DNA of 64,000 nt. Source: Streptomyces sp. L-9-10. Its GTDB lineage: Bacteria > Actinomycetota > Actinomycetes > Streptomycetales > Streptomycetaceae. This document shows positions 33,716-42,284 of this stretch, piece after piece (position 1 is the first letter of the stretch; the number at the start of each line of letters is the position of its first letter). A program made the translations under genes and the position numbers. Under the pieces are notes generated by a model, which searched no databases, was not told the origin of the DNA, and saw only the letters and a list, made by a program, of their open reading frames with translations. Location: assembly GCF_004151105.1 (NCBI RefSeq), contig NZ_PHRF01000034.1, positions 1 through 64,000 on the forward strand. The letters are read 5' to 3'.

Positions 33716-34375
33716 ATGTCGCTCAGCCTTCTGCTCCCGGAGACCGGCGTAGCCGACCTCTTGACCTCTTGGCCGGACGAGCCACGTGTGTACCAGCGCG
33801 ACACCACGGAGCTCGACCGCACTGTCACCTCGGCATTCCTCAACGACTACATCGCCACCGGATGTGTACCGGCGAGCGAAATCGCGGTGGTGAAGGCCCC
33901 CGGCCCGTCCCTCAACCGCGACGCTTTCATGACCGACGGCCGCACCGATCCGGACAAGCTCCGAAAGCTCTATCGCAACGGATATACCCTCCGGCTCGGC
34001 AACCTCCAGAGGGTCATTCCCTTCATGGCGAGGGTCTCGCGGGCCATCCAGGAAGAAACGGGATATTCGAATTACGTCCATGCCTTCCTGACGCCGCCGG
34101 GTAATCAGGGGCTTCGCCACCACTGGGATCAGCAGATGGCGGTGATCGTGCAGGCAGCGGGCGTCAAGCGGTGGCAACTGTGGCGCCCGCCGGTGGAGGC
34201 GCCGATGAGGGAGTTCAACGAATCCTGGCGGGTGTGGCGCAGCGGTGTGGCGCTGGCCGAGCGCGTGCACGAGACGCGCGACGCGCTCGTGCGGTACCTC
34301 GCGGCCTTGGACGTGGCCGAACTCGCCCTGCTCGTACGGCAGGCCGCGGTGACTGAGCTGGAGTACACGACGTGA
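33716..34375 (+). CDS. JmjC/cupin_4-type oxygenase, internally truncated
   Basis: A 219-residue protein related to JmjC-like Fe(II)/2-oxoglutarate hydroxylases (cupin_4, about 300 residues or more). The first half is well kept, with RLGNLQRVIPFMARVSRAIQ and the HxD iron motif in LRHHWDQQMAVIV. After PMREFNESWRVW it jumps to RSGVALAERVHETRDALV and the usual C-terminal end ALLVRQAAVTELEYTT. The part that normally carries the second iron-binding His (PRGWVHNP-type) is missing, about 80-100 residues. It is probably inactive as an oxygenase. It converges on the NUDIX gene at the right end of the island. Confidence 0.75.
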   Translation: MSLSLLLPETGVADLLTSWPDEPRVYQRDTTELDRTVTSAFLNDYIATGCVPASEIAVVKAPGPSLNRDAFMTDGRTDPDKLRKLYRNGYTLRLGNLQRVIPFMARVSRAIQEETGYSNYVHAFLTPPGNQGLRHHWDQQMAVIVQAAGVKRWQLWRPPVEAPMREFNESWRVWRSGVALAERVHETRDALVRYLAALDVAELALLVRQAAVTELEYTT

Positions 34376-34430
34376 TCCGCGGGACCCCGACGCCTGGGCC
34401 CGTGACCCAGCCCGCTTTCTGCCGACAGGC

Positions 34431-34487
34431 GCTACGTCCCGGGCGGCGCGTTCAGGAGTGCGTCCACCAGCAGTCGGTCGCGGGGCT
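34431..34487. repeat. Right copy of the direct repeat bounding the island
   Basis: This 57-bp stretch, the intact NUDIX gene's 3' end, matches 24631-24687 at 51 bases in the same orientation and exactly 9,800 bp away. It spans the TAG stop and about 18 codons. Together they define the borders of the inserted region. Confidence 0.85.
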
Positions 34488-34917
34488 GCGTCAGCCGGTC
34501 GCGGGCCGCCGGCGGGGCCAGCCACACTATGCGGTCGACCTCGTCGTTCGGGACGAACGTGCCGTCCGTCGCCTCGGCCGCCCAGTACGTGACCTCCTTG
34601 GGGCGGCCCTGTGCCAGATAGCGCACGGTACCGAGCCGGGTCCCCGGCACACAGTGGTGGCCCGTCTCCTCCAGGACCTCGCGCAGGGCCCCGGCCAACG
34701 GGTCCTCCGCGCGCTTGAGTTTGCCCTTGGGGTGGGACCAGTCGTCGTACTTGGGCCGGTGCACCAGGCAGATCTCCGTGCCGCCGCCCCCGTACGGCGA
34801 GCGGCGCCAGAGCACGCACCCGCCCGCGCGGACGATGCCCTGTCCGCGCTCCTCGGACCCCGCGTGTCCATCCGGCACCCCGGGCCACTCCGGCCCCGCG
34901 CCCGGCGTCGCGGTCAC
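34432..34917 (-). CDS. NUDIX hydrolase (MutT-like)
   Basis: A 161-residue NUDIX enzyme with the box GKLKRAEDPLAGALREVLEE followed by TG, containing the REVLEE metal ligands. It hydrolyses a nucleoside diphosphate linked to another group; near ppk it may act on diphosphoinositol-like, nucleotide or oxidised dNTP substrates. The start GTG overlaps the CHAD stop as GTGA. The gene lies in the CHAD-ppk operon on the minus strand. Its last codons are duplicated at the far side of the island. Confidence 0.88.
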   Translation of the reverse strand: MTATPGAGPEWPGVPDGHAGSEERGQGIVRAGGCVLWRRSPYGGGGTEICLVHRPKYDDWSHPKGKLKRAEDPLAGALREVLEETGHHCVPGTRLGTVRYLAQGRPKEVTYWAAEATDGTFVPNDEVDRIVWLAPPAARDRLTQPRDRLLVDALLNAPPGT

Positions 34918-35987
34918 CGTGCCACCGCCGCCTTCTGCCACACCTGCTGGAAGGCGAACCGCGCCGCCTCCACCTCGTGGCGCTGGTCCGCGTGCAGCAC
35001 GCCCAGGGCGTACGCCGTCGTCGGCGCGATCCGCGGGGTGCGGGCCGCGTTGGCCGCCGCTGCCGCCGCCTCGGCCGCGTCGCGGTGCCGGTCCAGCGCC
35101 TGGCCCGCGCCCAGCAGCACCGGGTCGGGGGCGCCGCCGGGGCACCACACCTCCTGGGCATACCGGTGCAGCCGCAGCAGCTGCCGTACGTGATGCCAGG
35201 GCGCGTCCTGCGCCTCGCCCTCCGAGGACGTCGCCAGGCCGTGGACCAGCGCCTCCGCGTTGTACGGGTGGGCGGCCCGCGCCAGCGGCAGCGCGGCGAC
35301 GGCGTCCAGCAGCTGCCGCTCGGTGGCCTCGCCGGGACCGGCGAGCACCTCGACGGCCGGGGCGCTCGCGAGCGGTGCCAGCGGTACTTCCGAGGCCAGC
35401 ACGGCCACCGCGTCCGCCACCGCGTGGAAGCGGGACGAGCCGAGCGCCTGGAGCGCGGCCGAGTGCGCGCGGGTCCGGGCGAGGGTCAGCTGCCGCTCCA
35501 GCAGCGCGCCCGCGCGGGACGCGCCGACGGTGAGCGTCCCGGGCTGCGGCCCGCCGGGCTCCGCCCCCGCACGCGCGCCGGGTACGGAACCGAGCGCCGT
35601 GGCCGGTACGGCGACGGGCACGGGCGCCGCGCCCGAGAGCCTGGCCAGCGCCCCCACCAGCCGGTGCAGCCGGGCCGTACAGGCGTGCTCCTGGGCCAGC
35701 GTGCCGGACAGCCAGCCCAGTTCCGTACGGAGCTGGTCGGCCCAGCCGGGGTCGAGCAGCGGCCGGAACGTATGCAGGCCGCCCCCGATCCGGCGGGCCG
35801 CGCCGCGCAGTGCCAGGGCGGCCGACTCGGCCGCCGCCGTGTCCGCGCCGCTCTCCCCGTACAGCCGCAGGCCGCGCAGGAAGTCGGCGGCGTGGGAGTG
35901 CAGATAGCCGGCCAGGACCTCGCCCGCGGTCAGCCCGCCGGGGCCTGTCGAGGTAAGCCGGTCGGTGTCCACTTCATGGTGCTGCAC
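34914..35987 (-). CDS. CHAD domain protein
   Basis: A 357-residue helical protein with a CHAD domain, a family of conserved-His domains that bind polyphosphate. Marks are [20 protein letters not shown] near the N-terminus and [15 protein letters not shown] near the middle. The start is GTG at 35987, GGAGG 7 bases before; it overlaps the ppk stop by 14 bases. Location directly after ppk supports a role on polyphosphate granules or as a phosphate-metabolism accessory. Confidence 0.86.
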   Translation of the reverse strand: MQHHEVDTDRLTSTGPGGLTAGEVLAGYLHSHAADFLRGLRLYGESGADTAAAESAALALRGAARRIGGGLHTFRPLLDPGWADQLRTELGWLSGTLAQEHACTARLHRLVGALARLSGAAPVPVAVPATALGSVPGARAGAEPGGPQPGTLTVGASRAGALLERQLTLARTRAHSAALQALGSSRFHAVADAVAVLASEVPLAPLASAPAVEVLAGPGEATERQLLDAVAALPLARAAHPYNAEALVHGLATSSEGEAQDAPWHHVRQLLRLHRYAQEVWCPGGAPDPVLLGAGQALDRHRDAAEAAAAAANAARTPRIAPTTAYALGVLHADQRHEVEAARFAFQQVWQKAAVAR

Positions 35988-38202
35988 GCCGGCGCCTCCG
36001 GGCGTCTATGAGCATTTCCTGGATGTTCCGTAGCGGCTGGCCCTCGGCGTCCGTCGAGTGCCGGGTCCAGTTGCCGTCCGGGCCGAGGTGCCAGGAGGAC
36101 GTGGTGTCGGACATCCCGGTCTCCATCAGGCGGGTTATCGAGGCGCGGTGGGCCGGGTCGGTGATCCGGACCAGGGCTTCGATACGCCGGTCGAGATTGC
36201 GGTGCATCATGTCGGCGCTGCCCATCCAGACCTCGGGTTCCCCGCCGTTGCCGAAGGCGAAGATCCGGGAGTGCTCCAGGAAGCGGCCCAGGATCGAGCG
36301 GACCCGTATGTTCTCGGAGAGCCCGGCGACCCCGGGGCGTACGGCGCAGATCCCGCGGACCCAGATGTCCACCGGCACCCCGGCCTGCGAGGCCCGGTAA
36401 CAGGCGTCGATGACCGCTTCGTCGACCATCGAGTTGACCTTGATACGGACCGAGGCGGGACGGCCGGCCTGGTGGTGCGCGACTTCCTTGTTGATCCGGG
36501 AGACGAGCCCGTCGCGCAGGGACTTCGGGGCGACCAGCAGCCGCCGGTAGGTCTCCCGGCGCGAGTAGCCGGACAGCCGGTTGAACAGGTCGGACAGATC
36601 CGCGCCGACCTGCGGGTCAGCGGTGAGCAGGCCGAGGTCCTCGTACAGCCGGGCCGTCTTCGGGTGGTAGTTGCCGGTGCCGACATGGCTGTAGCGGCGC
36701 AGGGACTCGCCCTCCTGCCGTACCACCAGCGAGAGCTTGCAGTGCGTCTTCAGCCCGACCAGGCCGTAGACGACGTGGCAGCCGGCCTCTTCCAGCTTGC
36801 GCGCCCACTTGATGTTGGCCTGCTCGTCGAAGCGGGCCTTGATCTCGACGAGGACGAGGACCTGCTTGCCCGACTCCGCGGCGTCTATCAGCGCGTCCAC
36901 GATCGGGGAGTCGCCGGACGTCCGGTACAGCGTCTGCTTGATGGCCAGTACGTCCGGGTCGGCCGCGGCCTGCTCCAGGAACGCCTGGACGGAGGTCGAG
37001 AACGAGTCGTACGGGTGGTGCAGCAGCACATCGCGGTTGCGCAGCGCCGCGAAGATGTCGGGCGCGGACGCGGACTCCACCTCGGCGAGCTGGCGGTTCG
37101 TGCCCGCGATGAACTTCGGGAACTTCAGCTCGGGCCGGTCGAGCGACGAGATCCCGAAGAGCGCGGTGAGGTCCAGCGGCCCCGGCAGCGGATAGACCTC
37201 CGCGTCGGTCACCTTCAGCTCGCGCACCAGCCGGTCCAGGACCTCGGGCGCGATGTCCTCCTCGACCTCCAGCCGGACGGGCGGGCCGAAGCGGCGCCGC
37301 ATGAGCTCCTTCTCCAGCGCCTTGAGGAGGTTCTCGGCGTCGTCCTCCTCCACCTCCAGGTCCTCGTTGCGCGTGACCCGGAACATGTGGTGCGCCAGCA
37401 CCTCCATCCCGGGGAACAGCTCTTCGAGGTGGGCGGCGATCACGTCCTCCAGCGGTACGTACCGCGAGGGCGACGCCTCCAGGAAGCGGGAGAGCAGCGG
37501 CGGCACCTTGACCCGCGCGAAGTGACGGTGGCCGCTCACCGGGTTGCGTACGGTCACGGCCAGGTTGAGCGAGAGGCCGGAGATGTACGGGAAGGGGTGC
37601 GCCGGGTCCACGGCGAGGGGCGTGAGGACCGGGAAGATCTGCTGGCGGAAGAGCGTGAAGAGGCGCGCCTGCTCCTTCTCGGTCAGCTCGGGCCAGCGGA
37701 TGATGTGGATGCCCTCGTCGGCCAGGGCCGGGGCGACGTCCTGCTGGTAGCAGGCGGCGTGCCGGGCCATGAGCTCGCGCGAGCGGGTCCAGATCAGATC
37801 CAGCACCTCGCGCGGCTGGAGGCCGGACGCGGAGCGGGTGGCGACACCGGTCGCGATGCGACGCTTCAGCCCGGCCACCCTGACCATGAAGAACTCGTCC
37901 AGGTTGGACGCGAAGATGGCGAGGAAATTAGCCCGTTCGAGGAGCGGCGTGGTGGGGTCCTCCGCCAGCTCCAGGACCCGTTCGTTGAAGGCGAGCCAGC
38001 TGCGCTCGCGGTCGAGGAACCTGCCCTGCGGCAGATCGGTGCCGTCCGGGCCGCTCTCCTCCTCGTACGCGTCCAGGTCGGCGTCGAGATCGGGTTCGAG
38101 GTCGGAGCTGGTGGCGGCCACGGTGTGGGGCCGGTGGGCGGCTATGAATCCGACGGACGGCTGGGGATGCTGGACCGGTACCTCGGCGGGCTGCTGGTTC
38201 AT
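35974..38202 (-). CDS. ppk: Polyphosphate kinase
   Basis: A 742-residue PPK1 that reversibly makes polyphosphate from ATP. N-terminal domain begins [20 protein letters not shown]. The catalytic domain has the autophosphorylated His in [20 protein letters not shown] and a second conserved His in [14 protein letters not shown]. The C-terminal part carries GICAVRPGV. The first 70 residues are a variable acidic tail. I chose ATG 38202 ([11 protein letters not shown]) because it matches the usual streptomycete length; ATG 38313 would add 37 residues. First gene of ppk-CHAD-NUDIX, probably phosphate-controlled, although I see no clean PHO box. Confidence 0.95.
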   Translation of the reverse strand: MNQQPAEVPVQHPQPSVGFIAAHRPHTVAATSSDLEPDLDADLDAYEEESGPDGTDLPQGRFLDRERSWLAFNERVLELAEDPTTPLLERANFLAIFASNLDEFFMVRVAGLKRRIATGVATRSASGLQPREVLDLIWTRSRELMARHAACYQQDVAPALADEGIHIIRWPELTEKEQARLFTLFRQQIFPVLTPLAVDPAHPFPYISGLSLNLAVTVRNPVSGHRHFARVKVPPLLSRFLEASPSRYVPLEDVIAAHLEELFPGMEVLAHHMFRVTRNEDLEVEEDDAENLLKALEKELMRRRFGPPVRLEVEEDIAPEVLDRLVRELKVTDAEVYPLPGPLDLTALFGISSLDRPELKFPKFIAGTNRQLAEVESASAPDIFAALRNRDVLLHHPYDSFSTSVQAFLEQAAADPDVLAIKQTLYRTSGDSPIVDALIDAAESGKQVLVLVEIKARFDEQANIKWARKLEEAGCHVVYGLVGLKTHCKLSLVVRQEGESLRRYSHVGTGNYHPKTARLYEDLGLLTADPQVGADLSDLFNRLSGYSRRETYRRLLVAPKSLRDGLVSRINKEVAHHQAGRPASVRIKVNSMVDEAVIDACYRASQAGVPVDIWVRGICAVRPGVAGLSENIRVRSILGRFLEHSRIFAFGNGGEPEVWMGSADMMHRNLDRRIEALVRITDPAHRASITRLMETGMSDTTSSWHLGPDGNWTRHSTDAEGQPLRNIQEMLIDARRRRRAAP

Positions 38203-38379
38203 GTCCCTATTGTTCCGCGCGGAAGGCACGACGGGCGCGTCGGAGAGAGCGGGGGCGAGGTGGATCCTGCCGTTGGTCCTGCCGTTAGGCGTGGGGGGCA
38301 CAGCGGGCTGCATTCACAGAGACTCGCAAGAGCGTCTGAATGGCCGGTAACGGCGACATGACGTGAAGGGAAGCGGGGC

Positions 38380-38419
38380 GGGGCTCCCCGGGGGCGATGT
38401 GCCACCTCCGGGGAGCCCC
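38380..38419. terminator. Hairpin between the ABC operon and ppk
   Basis: GGGGCTCCCCGG (38380-38391) pairs perfectly with 38408-38419 across a 16-base loop. It lies downstream of the ABC permease gene (stop at 38561) and upstream of ppk, so it probably ends the ABC operon. The remaining 38203-38560 holds a 21-bp repeat and the ppk leader, with no gene seen. Confidence 0.7.
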
Positions 38420-38497
38420 ACCGTAGCCGTGGGTGAGCCGGTGGCCCCGGGTGGGGGCCGGACCGGCGGCCGATCCGGGACCGGTACGTCCGGCTCC

Positions 38498-38539
38498 GGT
38501 TCCGTACCGTCCGGCCCCGGTTCCGTACCGTCCGGCCCC
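38498..38539. repeat. 21-bp tandem repeat after the ABC permease gene
   Basis: Two perfect 21-base copies of a unit starting GGTTCCGTACCGTCC (38498-38518, 38519-38539) with a partial third after them and a diverged one before. Non-coding; probably slippage. Confidence 0.75.
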
Positions 38540-38560
38540 CGGTTCCGTCCCTCCGGCGCG

Positions 38561-39526
38561 TCAGGCGTGGCTGTGGCGCAGCACCCGGAAGGCCGCGAAG
38601 ACGACCACGGCGGCCACGGCCAGGACGATCCCGGTCTCCATGAGCTGGAGGGGCCAGAAATGGGAGGCGGGGTGGTAGTCGGTGAAGTGCGTGCCCCCTT
38701 CGCGGAGGTTCAGGCACGGGGACGACGACCAGCCCGTCGCCATGCACTCCTCCCGGGTCATCCGCTCGCCCGAGGCCAGGATGACGCCGTCCTGGAGCGT
38801 CCAGGCCAGGTCGGGGAGGCGCCCGTCGCCCGTGGTGGTCTCCATGGGCCACAGATTCGGGCGCAGCCACGTGATCATGGCGAGCATGGCCCCTCCCAGG
38901 GCCAGCGCGGTGGCCGACATCGCCAGGACCGTACGGCGCACCAGCAGCCCGGCGAGCGCGCCGAGCGCGATGCCGAGGAGGCCGTACGCGACGGGCAGCG
39001 GGCCGAGCCCGGCGAAGCCGAGCCTGTCGTACCAGTAGACGGAGTACACGCCCTCGGGCCCCTGGAACCTGGACGCGCGGTAGAGGATCACCAGCGCCGT
39101 ACCGCCGGCGACCGTCCACACCACGGGAGCCGTGAGCTTCGCCGCGAGCCAGCGGGCGGGGGAGACGGACTGGGTCCAGGCGAGCTTGTACGTTCCGGAC
39201 TCCAGCTCCCTGCCGATCACCGGACCCGCTACGAAGGCGCCGACAACCAGGGGGAGTGCGAACAGCAGGGCGCCCGTGTTGCTGAGCCACTGGTGGAACG
39301 CGTACTGGGCGTCGAGGAAGCCCCGGACCGTGTCCCCGCAGCCGGCCGTGGTGACCTGGATGGAACAGCCCGTTCCGGCGAAGTCGCTCACCGCGCTCGT
39401 CGCGAGGTACCGCTGGTAGAGCAGGATCGCGGCGGTCAGTACGAGGAGTGCGGTCCCCGCCCACAGCACGCGCCGGTGCTGGCGTACGGCGACCCAGACC
39501 GGGCCGCGCAGGGTCGGTGCGCTCAT
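38561..39526 (-). CDS. ABC transporter permease (ABC-2 type)
   Basis: A 321-residue membrane protein with six helices: one at 20-40, a large outer loop with two Cys, then helices from about 90 to the end. GPVIGRELESGTYKLAWTQS is the typical cytoplasmic coupling stretch of ABC-2 permeases. It is last of three overlapping genes (GntR, ATPase, permease). Export of an antibiotic, lipid or peptide is the usual role, but the substrate is unknown. Confidence 0.85.
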   Translation of the reverse strand: MSAPTLRGPVWVAVRQHRRVLWAGTALLVLTAAILLYQRYLATSAVSDFAGTGCSIQVTTAGCGDTVRGFLDAQYAFHQWLSNTGALLFALPLVVGAFVAGPVIGRELESGTYKLAWTQSVSPARWLAAKLTAPVVWTVAGGTALVILYRASRFQGPEGVYSVYWYDRLGFAGLGPLPVAYGLLGIALGALAGLLVRRTVLAMSATALALGGAMLAMITWLRPNLWPMETTTGDGRLPDLAWTLQDGVILASGERMTREECMATGWSSSPCLNLREGGTHFTDYHPASHFWPLQLMETGIVLAVAAVVVFAAFRVLRHSHA

Positions 39527-40482
39527 GCCGCCACCGCCGTACGGCCGCGCTCGCCGTTTCCGTCGCCGTTGCCGTGGGGCGGCTCGGCGCTCGGGGTGAG
39601 CAGGGTGGGCGCGCCCGGGGAGCGCAGATGCGCCAACAGCAGTTCCTCCAGGGAGGGTTCGGCGGTCTGCCAGGTACCGTCCAGCGGTCCGTCCGGCCGG
39701 ATCAGCGCCGTACGTCCGCGCCCCGCCGTACGGGACTCGACGACCGTGTGCGGCGCCAGGTCGTCCAGATCCCGCGCCGCTCCGCTCACCAGCAGGTGCG
39801 CGGTGAGGATGTCCTCCACCTCGCCCCCGAGCCGTACCCGGCCGCCGTCCACGAGCAGCAGGTAGTCGCAGGCGTCGGCCAGTTCCGTGAGGATGTGCGA
39901 GGAGATCACGACGGTGGTGCCGTGTTCCTCCGCGCCCGCCATCAGGGCGCCCATGAGCTGATGGCGGGCCAGCGGGTCGAGATCCGCCATCGGCTCGTCC
40001 AGGAGCAGCAGTTCGGGGCGTTTGCCGAGCGCGAGGGCGAGCGCGACGCGGGTGCGCTGGCCGCCGGAGAGCGAACGGACCCGCCGGCCGTGGTCGAGCG
40101 CGCTGCCCTGGCCGCCGCCTTCGATGATCCGCTCGGCCGCCGCCGCGTCCCAGCGCCCCGGGTTCAGCTCGCGGCCCATGCGCAGCGTCTCACCGACCGT
40201 CAGCTGCGGATACAGCGGCTTGTCCTGGGCGACGTACGCGAGGTGCGCGCGGGCGTCGGCCGGTGCCGCGCCCAGGACACGCAGGATCCCCTCGGTGGGA
40301 GCGAGGAGCCCGGCCGCGTGGGCGAGCAGCGTCGATTTGCCGGCGCCGTTGGGGCCGACGAGGGCGCAGACGCGCCCGGCGGGTATACGGAAGGAGCAGC
40401 CGCGCAGCGCCCAGTGCTCGCGTCGTCCCACCCCCGCGAAGCGTTTGCCGAGGCCGGTCGCCTCGATCGCCGCCACAGTCAT
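39523..40482 (-). CDS. ABC transporter ATP-binding protein
   Basis: A 319-residue ATPase with Walker A GPNGAGKST, signature RSLSGGQRTRVAL, Walker B LLLLDEPMADLD and H-loop VISSHILTEL. The C-terminal 100 residues are a regulatory tail ending in a Gly/Asn stretch. It overlaps both neighbours by ATGA, so translation of all three genes is coupled. Partner of the ABC-2 permease. Confidence 0.9.
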   Translation of the reverse strand: MTVAAIEATGLGKRFAGVGRREHWALRGCSFRIPAGRVCALVGPNGAGKSTLLAHAAGLLAPTEGILRVLGAAPADARAHLAYVAQDKPLYPQLTVGETLRMGRELNPGRWDAAAAERIIEGGGQGSALDHGRRVRSLSGGQRTRVALALALGKRPELLLLDEPMADLDPLARHQLMGALMAGAEEHGTTVVISSHILTELADACDYLLLVDGGRVRLGGEVEDILTAHLLVSGAARDLDDLAPHTVVESRTAGRGRTALIRPDGPLDGTWQTAEPSLEELLLAHLRSPGAPTLLTPSAEPPHGNGDGNGERGRTAVAA

Positions 40483-40940
40483 GCGTGGTCCCCCTTGATG
40501 CGCTCAGTGCGTGTGATGTCGTCGGTGCTTTTGGTGCTCTTGGTGCCTTTGGCGCGCTTGGGGCGTTCCTCGAAGCGCTCTTCGACCACGGAGGTGAAGA
40601 GCGCGGTCACGTCGTCCTTGTCGAGTCCTCCGGCGCGGGCGCGGTCCGCCCAGGCGGCCAGCTCGGCCCGCAGCGCGCTGTCGGCGGAGCCCCGGCCGAG
40701 GGTGCCCCGTACGAACGTGCCGAGGCCGCGCCGCCCTTCGGCCAGCCCCTCGCGTTCCAGCTCGCGGTACGCCTTGAGGACGGTGTTGGGGTTGATGGCG
40801 GTGGCCGCCACCACCTCGCGCGCCGTGGGCAGCTTGTCGCCGGGCTCCAGCAGGCCGAGGCGCAGGGCCTGTTTGGTCTGCTGGACGATCTGGAGGTAGG
40901 TGGCCACCCCGCTGCGCCGGTCGATGCGGTATTCGATCAC
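40479..40940 (-). CDS. GntR family regulator, YtrA type
   Basis: A 153-residue repressor: winged helix with KLPTAREVVAATAINPNTVL and YRELEREGLAEGRRGLGTFV, then a short helical dimer region, as in the YtrA subgroup that controls ABC transporters. I chose GTG 40940 (V-I-E-Y-R-I-D-R-R), which has GGGTGG upstream; a GTG at 40958 lies inside the operator. It is first gene of the ABC operon and most likely represses it. Confidence 0.87.
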   Translation of the reverse strand: MIEYRIDRRSGVATYLQIVQQTKQALRLGLLEPGDKLPTAREVVAATAINPNTVLKAYRELEREGLAEGRRGLGTFVRGTLGRGSADSALRAELAAWADRARAGGLDKDDVTALFTSVVEERFEERPKRAKGTKSTKSTDDITRTERIKGDHA

Positions 40941-40952
40941 CCGCAACCACCC

Positions 40953-40974
40953 TTTCACTAGGGAAGTAGTGAAA
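40953..40974. promoter_or_regulatory. Operator of the GntR-ABC operon
   Basis: TTTCACTA-GGGAAG-TAGTGAAA is a perfect 8-bp inverted repeat with a 6-bp centre, 13 bases upstream of the GntR start. Position directly before the first gene and the symmetry suit a GntR dimer. Confidence 0.82.
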
Positions 40975-41035
40975 TGGTGGCGTAAGTGAGGGGCGGCGTC
41001 AAGTACGCCGCCCCCGACTGCGCTTGTCCGTCGGT

Positions 41036-41956
41036 TCAGGACTCCGTGCGGTACATCAGGTCGACCTCGTGCGTGCTGAAGCCGAGCCGCTCGTACACCG
41101 TCACCGCCGCCGTGTTGTCCGCGTCCACGTAGAGCATCGCGGTCGGCAGCCCCTGCGCCGCCAGATACCGCAGCCCGATCGCGGTGAGCGCCTTGCCGAG
41201 GCCGCCGCCCTGCGCGTCGGGCCTGATGCCGAGGACGTACACCTCACCGAGCTGCTCCCCGGCGTGCACCTTGGTCCAGTGGAAACCGACCAGTTCGCCG
41301 TCGCGCTCGGCCAGGAAGAAGCCCTTCGGGTCGAACCACGGCTGGGCGAAACGGTCGTCCAGGTCCCGCTGGGTCAGCGCGCCCTGCTCGGGGTGGTGGG
41401 CGAAGGCGGCGGCGTTGACCGCGAGCCACGCCGCGTCGTCCTGGCCGGGGACGAACGTACGGACGGTGACCCCGGCGGGCAGCACCGGCTCCGGGATCGC
41501 GGGCGGGACCAGCGGCCTGCGCAGCTGGCGCAGTTCACGGAACAGGGTCAGCCCGAGCACCTGGGCCAGATGCCGCGCGGCCGACCTGCCGCCGTGCGCC
41601 CACACCCGCAGCCGCTTCCCGGACGCGCCCAGCAGGGCCGTACCCAGCGCCCGCCCGTGGCCCCGGCCCCGGCACCCGGGGCGTACGACCAGCTCGGCGG
41701 CCGGGGCCTCGATGGGATCGGTGTCCTCCAGCTGTCCGTACCCGACGAGTTCACCGTCGACGGTCAGCAGGAAGTGCCGTACGCCCTCCCGGTGGCCGCC
41801 GCGCAACTGGAGCCGGCCCTGCTCGGAGACGGCCTGCACCTCGTCCGAGGCGGCGGCCTCCGCCAGCAGGGCGAGTACGTCTTCGGCTTGCCCGGGGGTG
41901 AGCGCGTCGAGGGTCTGGATCTGCCGGCCGGGCTCGCGGGCTACTGCGTCAGTCAT
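41036..41956 (-). CDS. mshD: Mycothiol synthase
   Basis: A 306-residue protein with two GNAT domains, catalysing the last step of mycothiol synthesis: acetylation of Cys-GlcN-Ins by acetyl-CoA. The N-terminal GNAT has VVRPGCRGRGHGRAL and the active C-terminal GNAT has LGIRPDAQGGGLGKALTAIG and MLYVDADNTAAVTVYERLGF. ATG start at 41956. It follows the GntR gene but is separated from it by 60 bases and an operator. Confidence 0.93.
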   Translation of the reverse strand: MTDAVAREPGRQIQTLDALTPGQAEDVLALLAEAAASDEVQAVSEQGRLQLRGGHREGVRHFLLTVDGELVGYGQLEDTDPIEAPAAELVVRPGCRGRGHGRALGTALLGASGKRLRVWAHGGRSAARHLAQVLGLTLFRELRQLRRPLVPPAIPEPVLPAGVTVRTFVPGQDDAAWLAVNAAAFAHHPEQGALTQRDLDDRFAQPWFDPKGFFLAERDGELVGFHWTKVHAGEQLGEVYVLGIRPDAQGGGLGKALTAIGLRYLAAQGLPTAMLYVDADNTAAVTVYERLGFSTHEVDLMYRTES

Positions 41957-41988
41957 GGGTCGAGGGTACGGCGGGGGCGCGGCGGGAG

Positions 41989-42120
41989 GGCGTATGGTCC
42001 GGGCGGTCCGGCGTGCGGTCCCGGCGGAGACGGCGTACGGTCCGGGCGAGGACGGCGTACGGTCCGGGCGGTACGGGGCGTATGGTCCGGGCGAGGACGG
42101 CGTATGGTCCGGGTCGCGAC
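41989..42120. repeat. Six-copy 22-bp tandem repeat between mshD and the nucleotidase gene
   Basis: Units begin GGCGTAYGGTCCGGGCG and start at 41989, 42010, 42032, 42054, 42077 and 42099, with lengths of 21 to 23 bases. Half the units end GAGGAC, others GGTAC. The array lies just upstream of mshD and about 165 bases before the nucleotidase start. The rest of 41957-42284 contains no gene. Confidence 0.85.
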
Positions 42121-42284
42121 AGCTGCCGCACCCGCAACGGCAACCAGCTCGTAACCCGGTACCCCCTGTCGTGCTACGCGCGTTGACTCTAGGCTGCGGC
42201 TCGCGGGCTTCGTTACACTCCGCGCCTTTCACCCCCCTCACGCTTCACCTCTCACCTCGCACGCTGAATTCACCAAGGGGATCG

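Noticed and set aside
24631..34487. Prophage or integrative conjugative element with integrase
   Set aside because: No integrase, excisionase, replication or transfer gene is visible between the repeats, so only 'island with flanking repeat' is supported.
38203..38380. Possible PHO box upstream of ppk
   Set aside because: One CTTCACGTC-like unit is seen, but no second or third 11-bp unit in phase, so I do not call it.
41989..42120. CRISPR array
   Set aside because: Units are contiguous 22-bp tandem repeats without unique spacers, and no cas genes are near.
41184..42284. A long plus-strand extension of the nucleotidase frame upstream of its signal peptide
   Set aside because: It crosses mshD and the 22-bp repeats and would bury the signal peptide; ATG 42285 is clearly the start.
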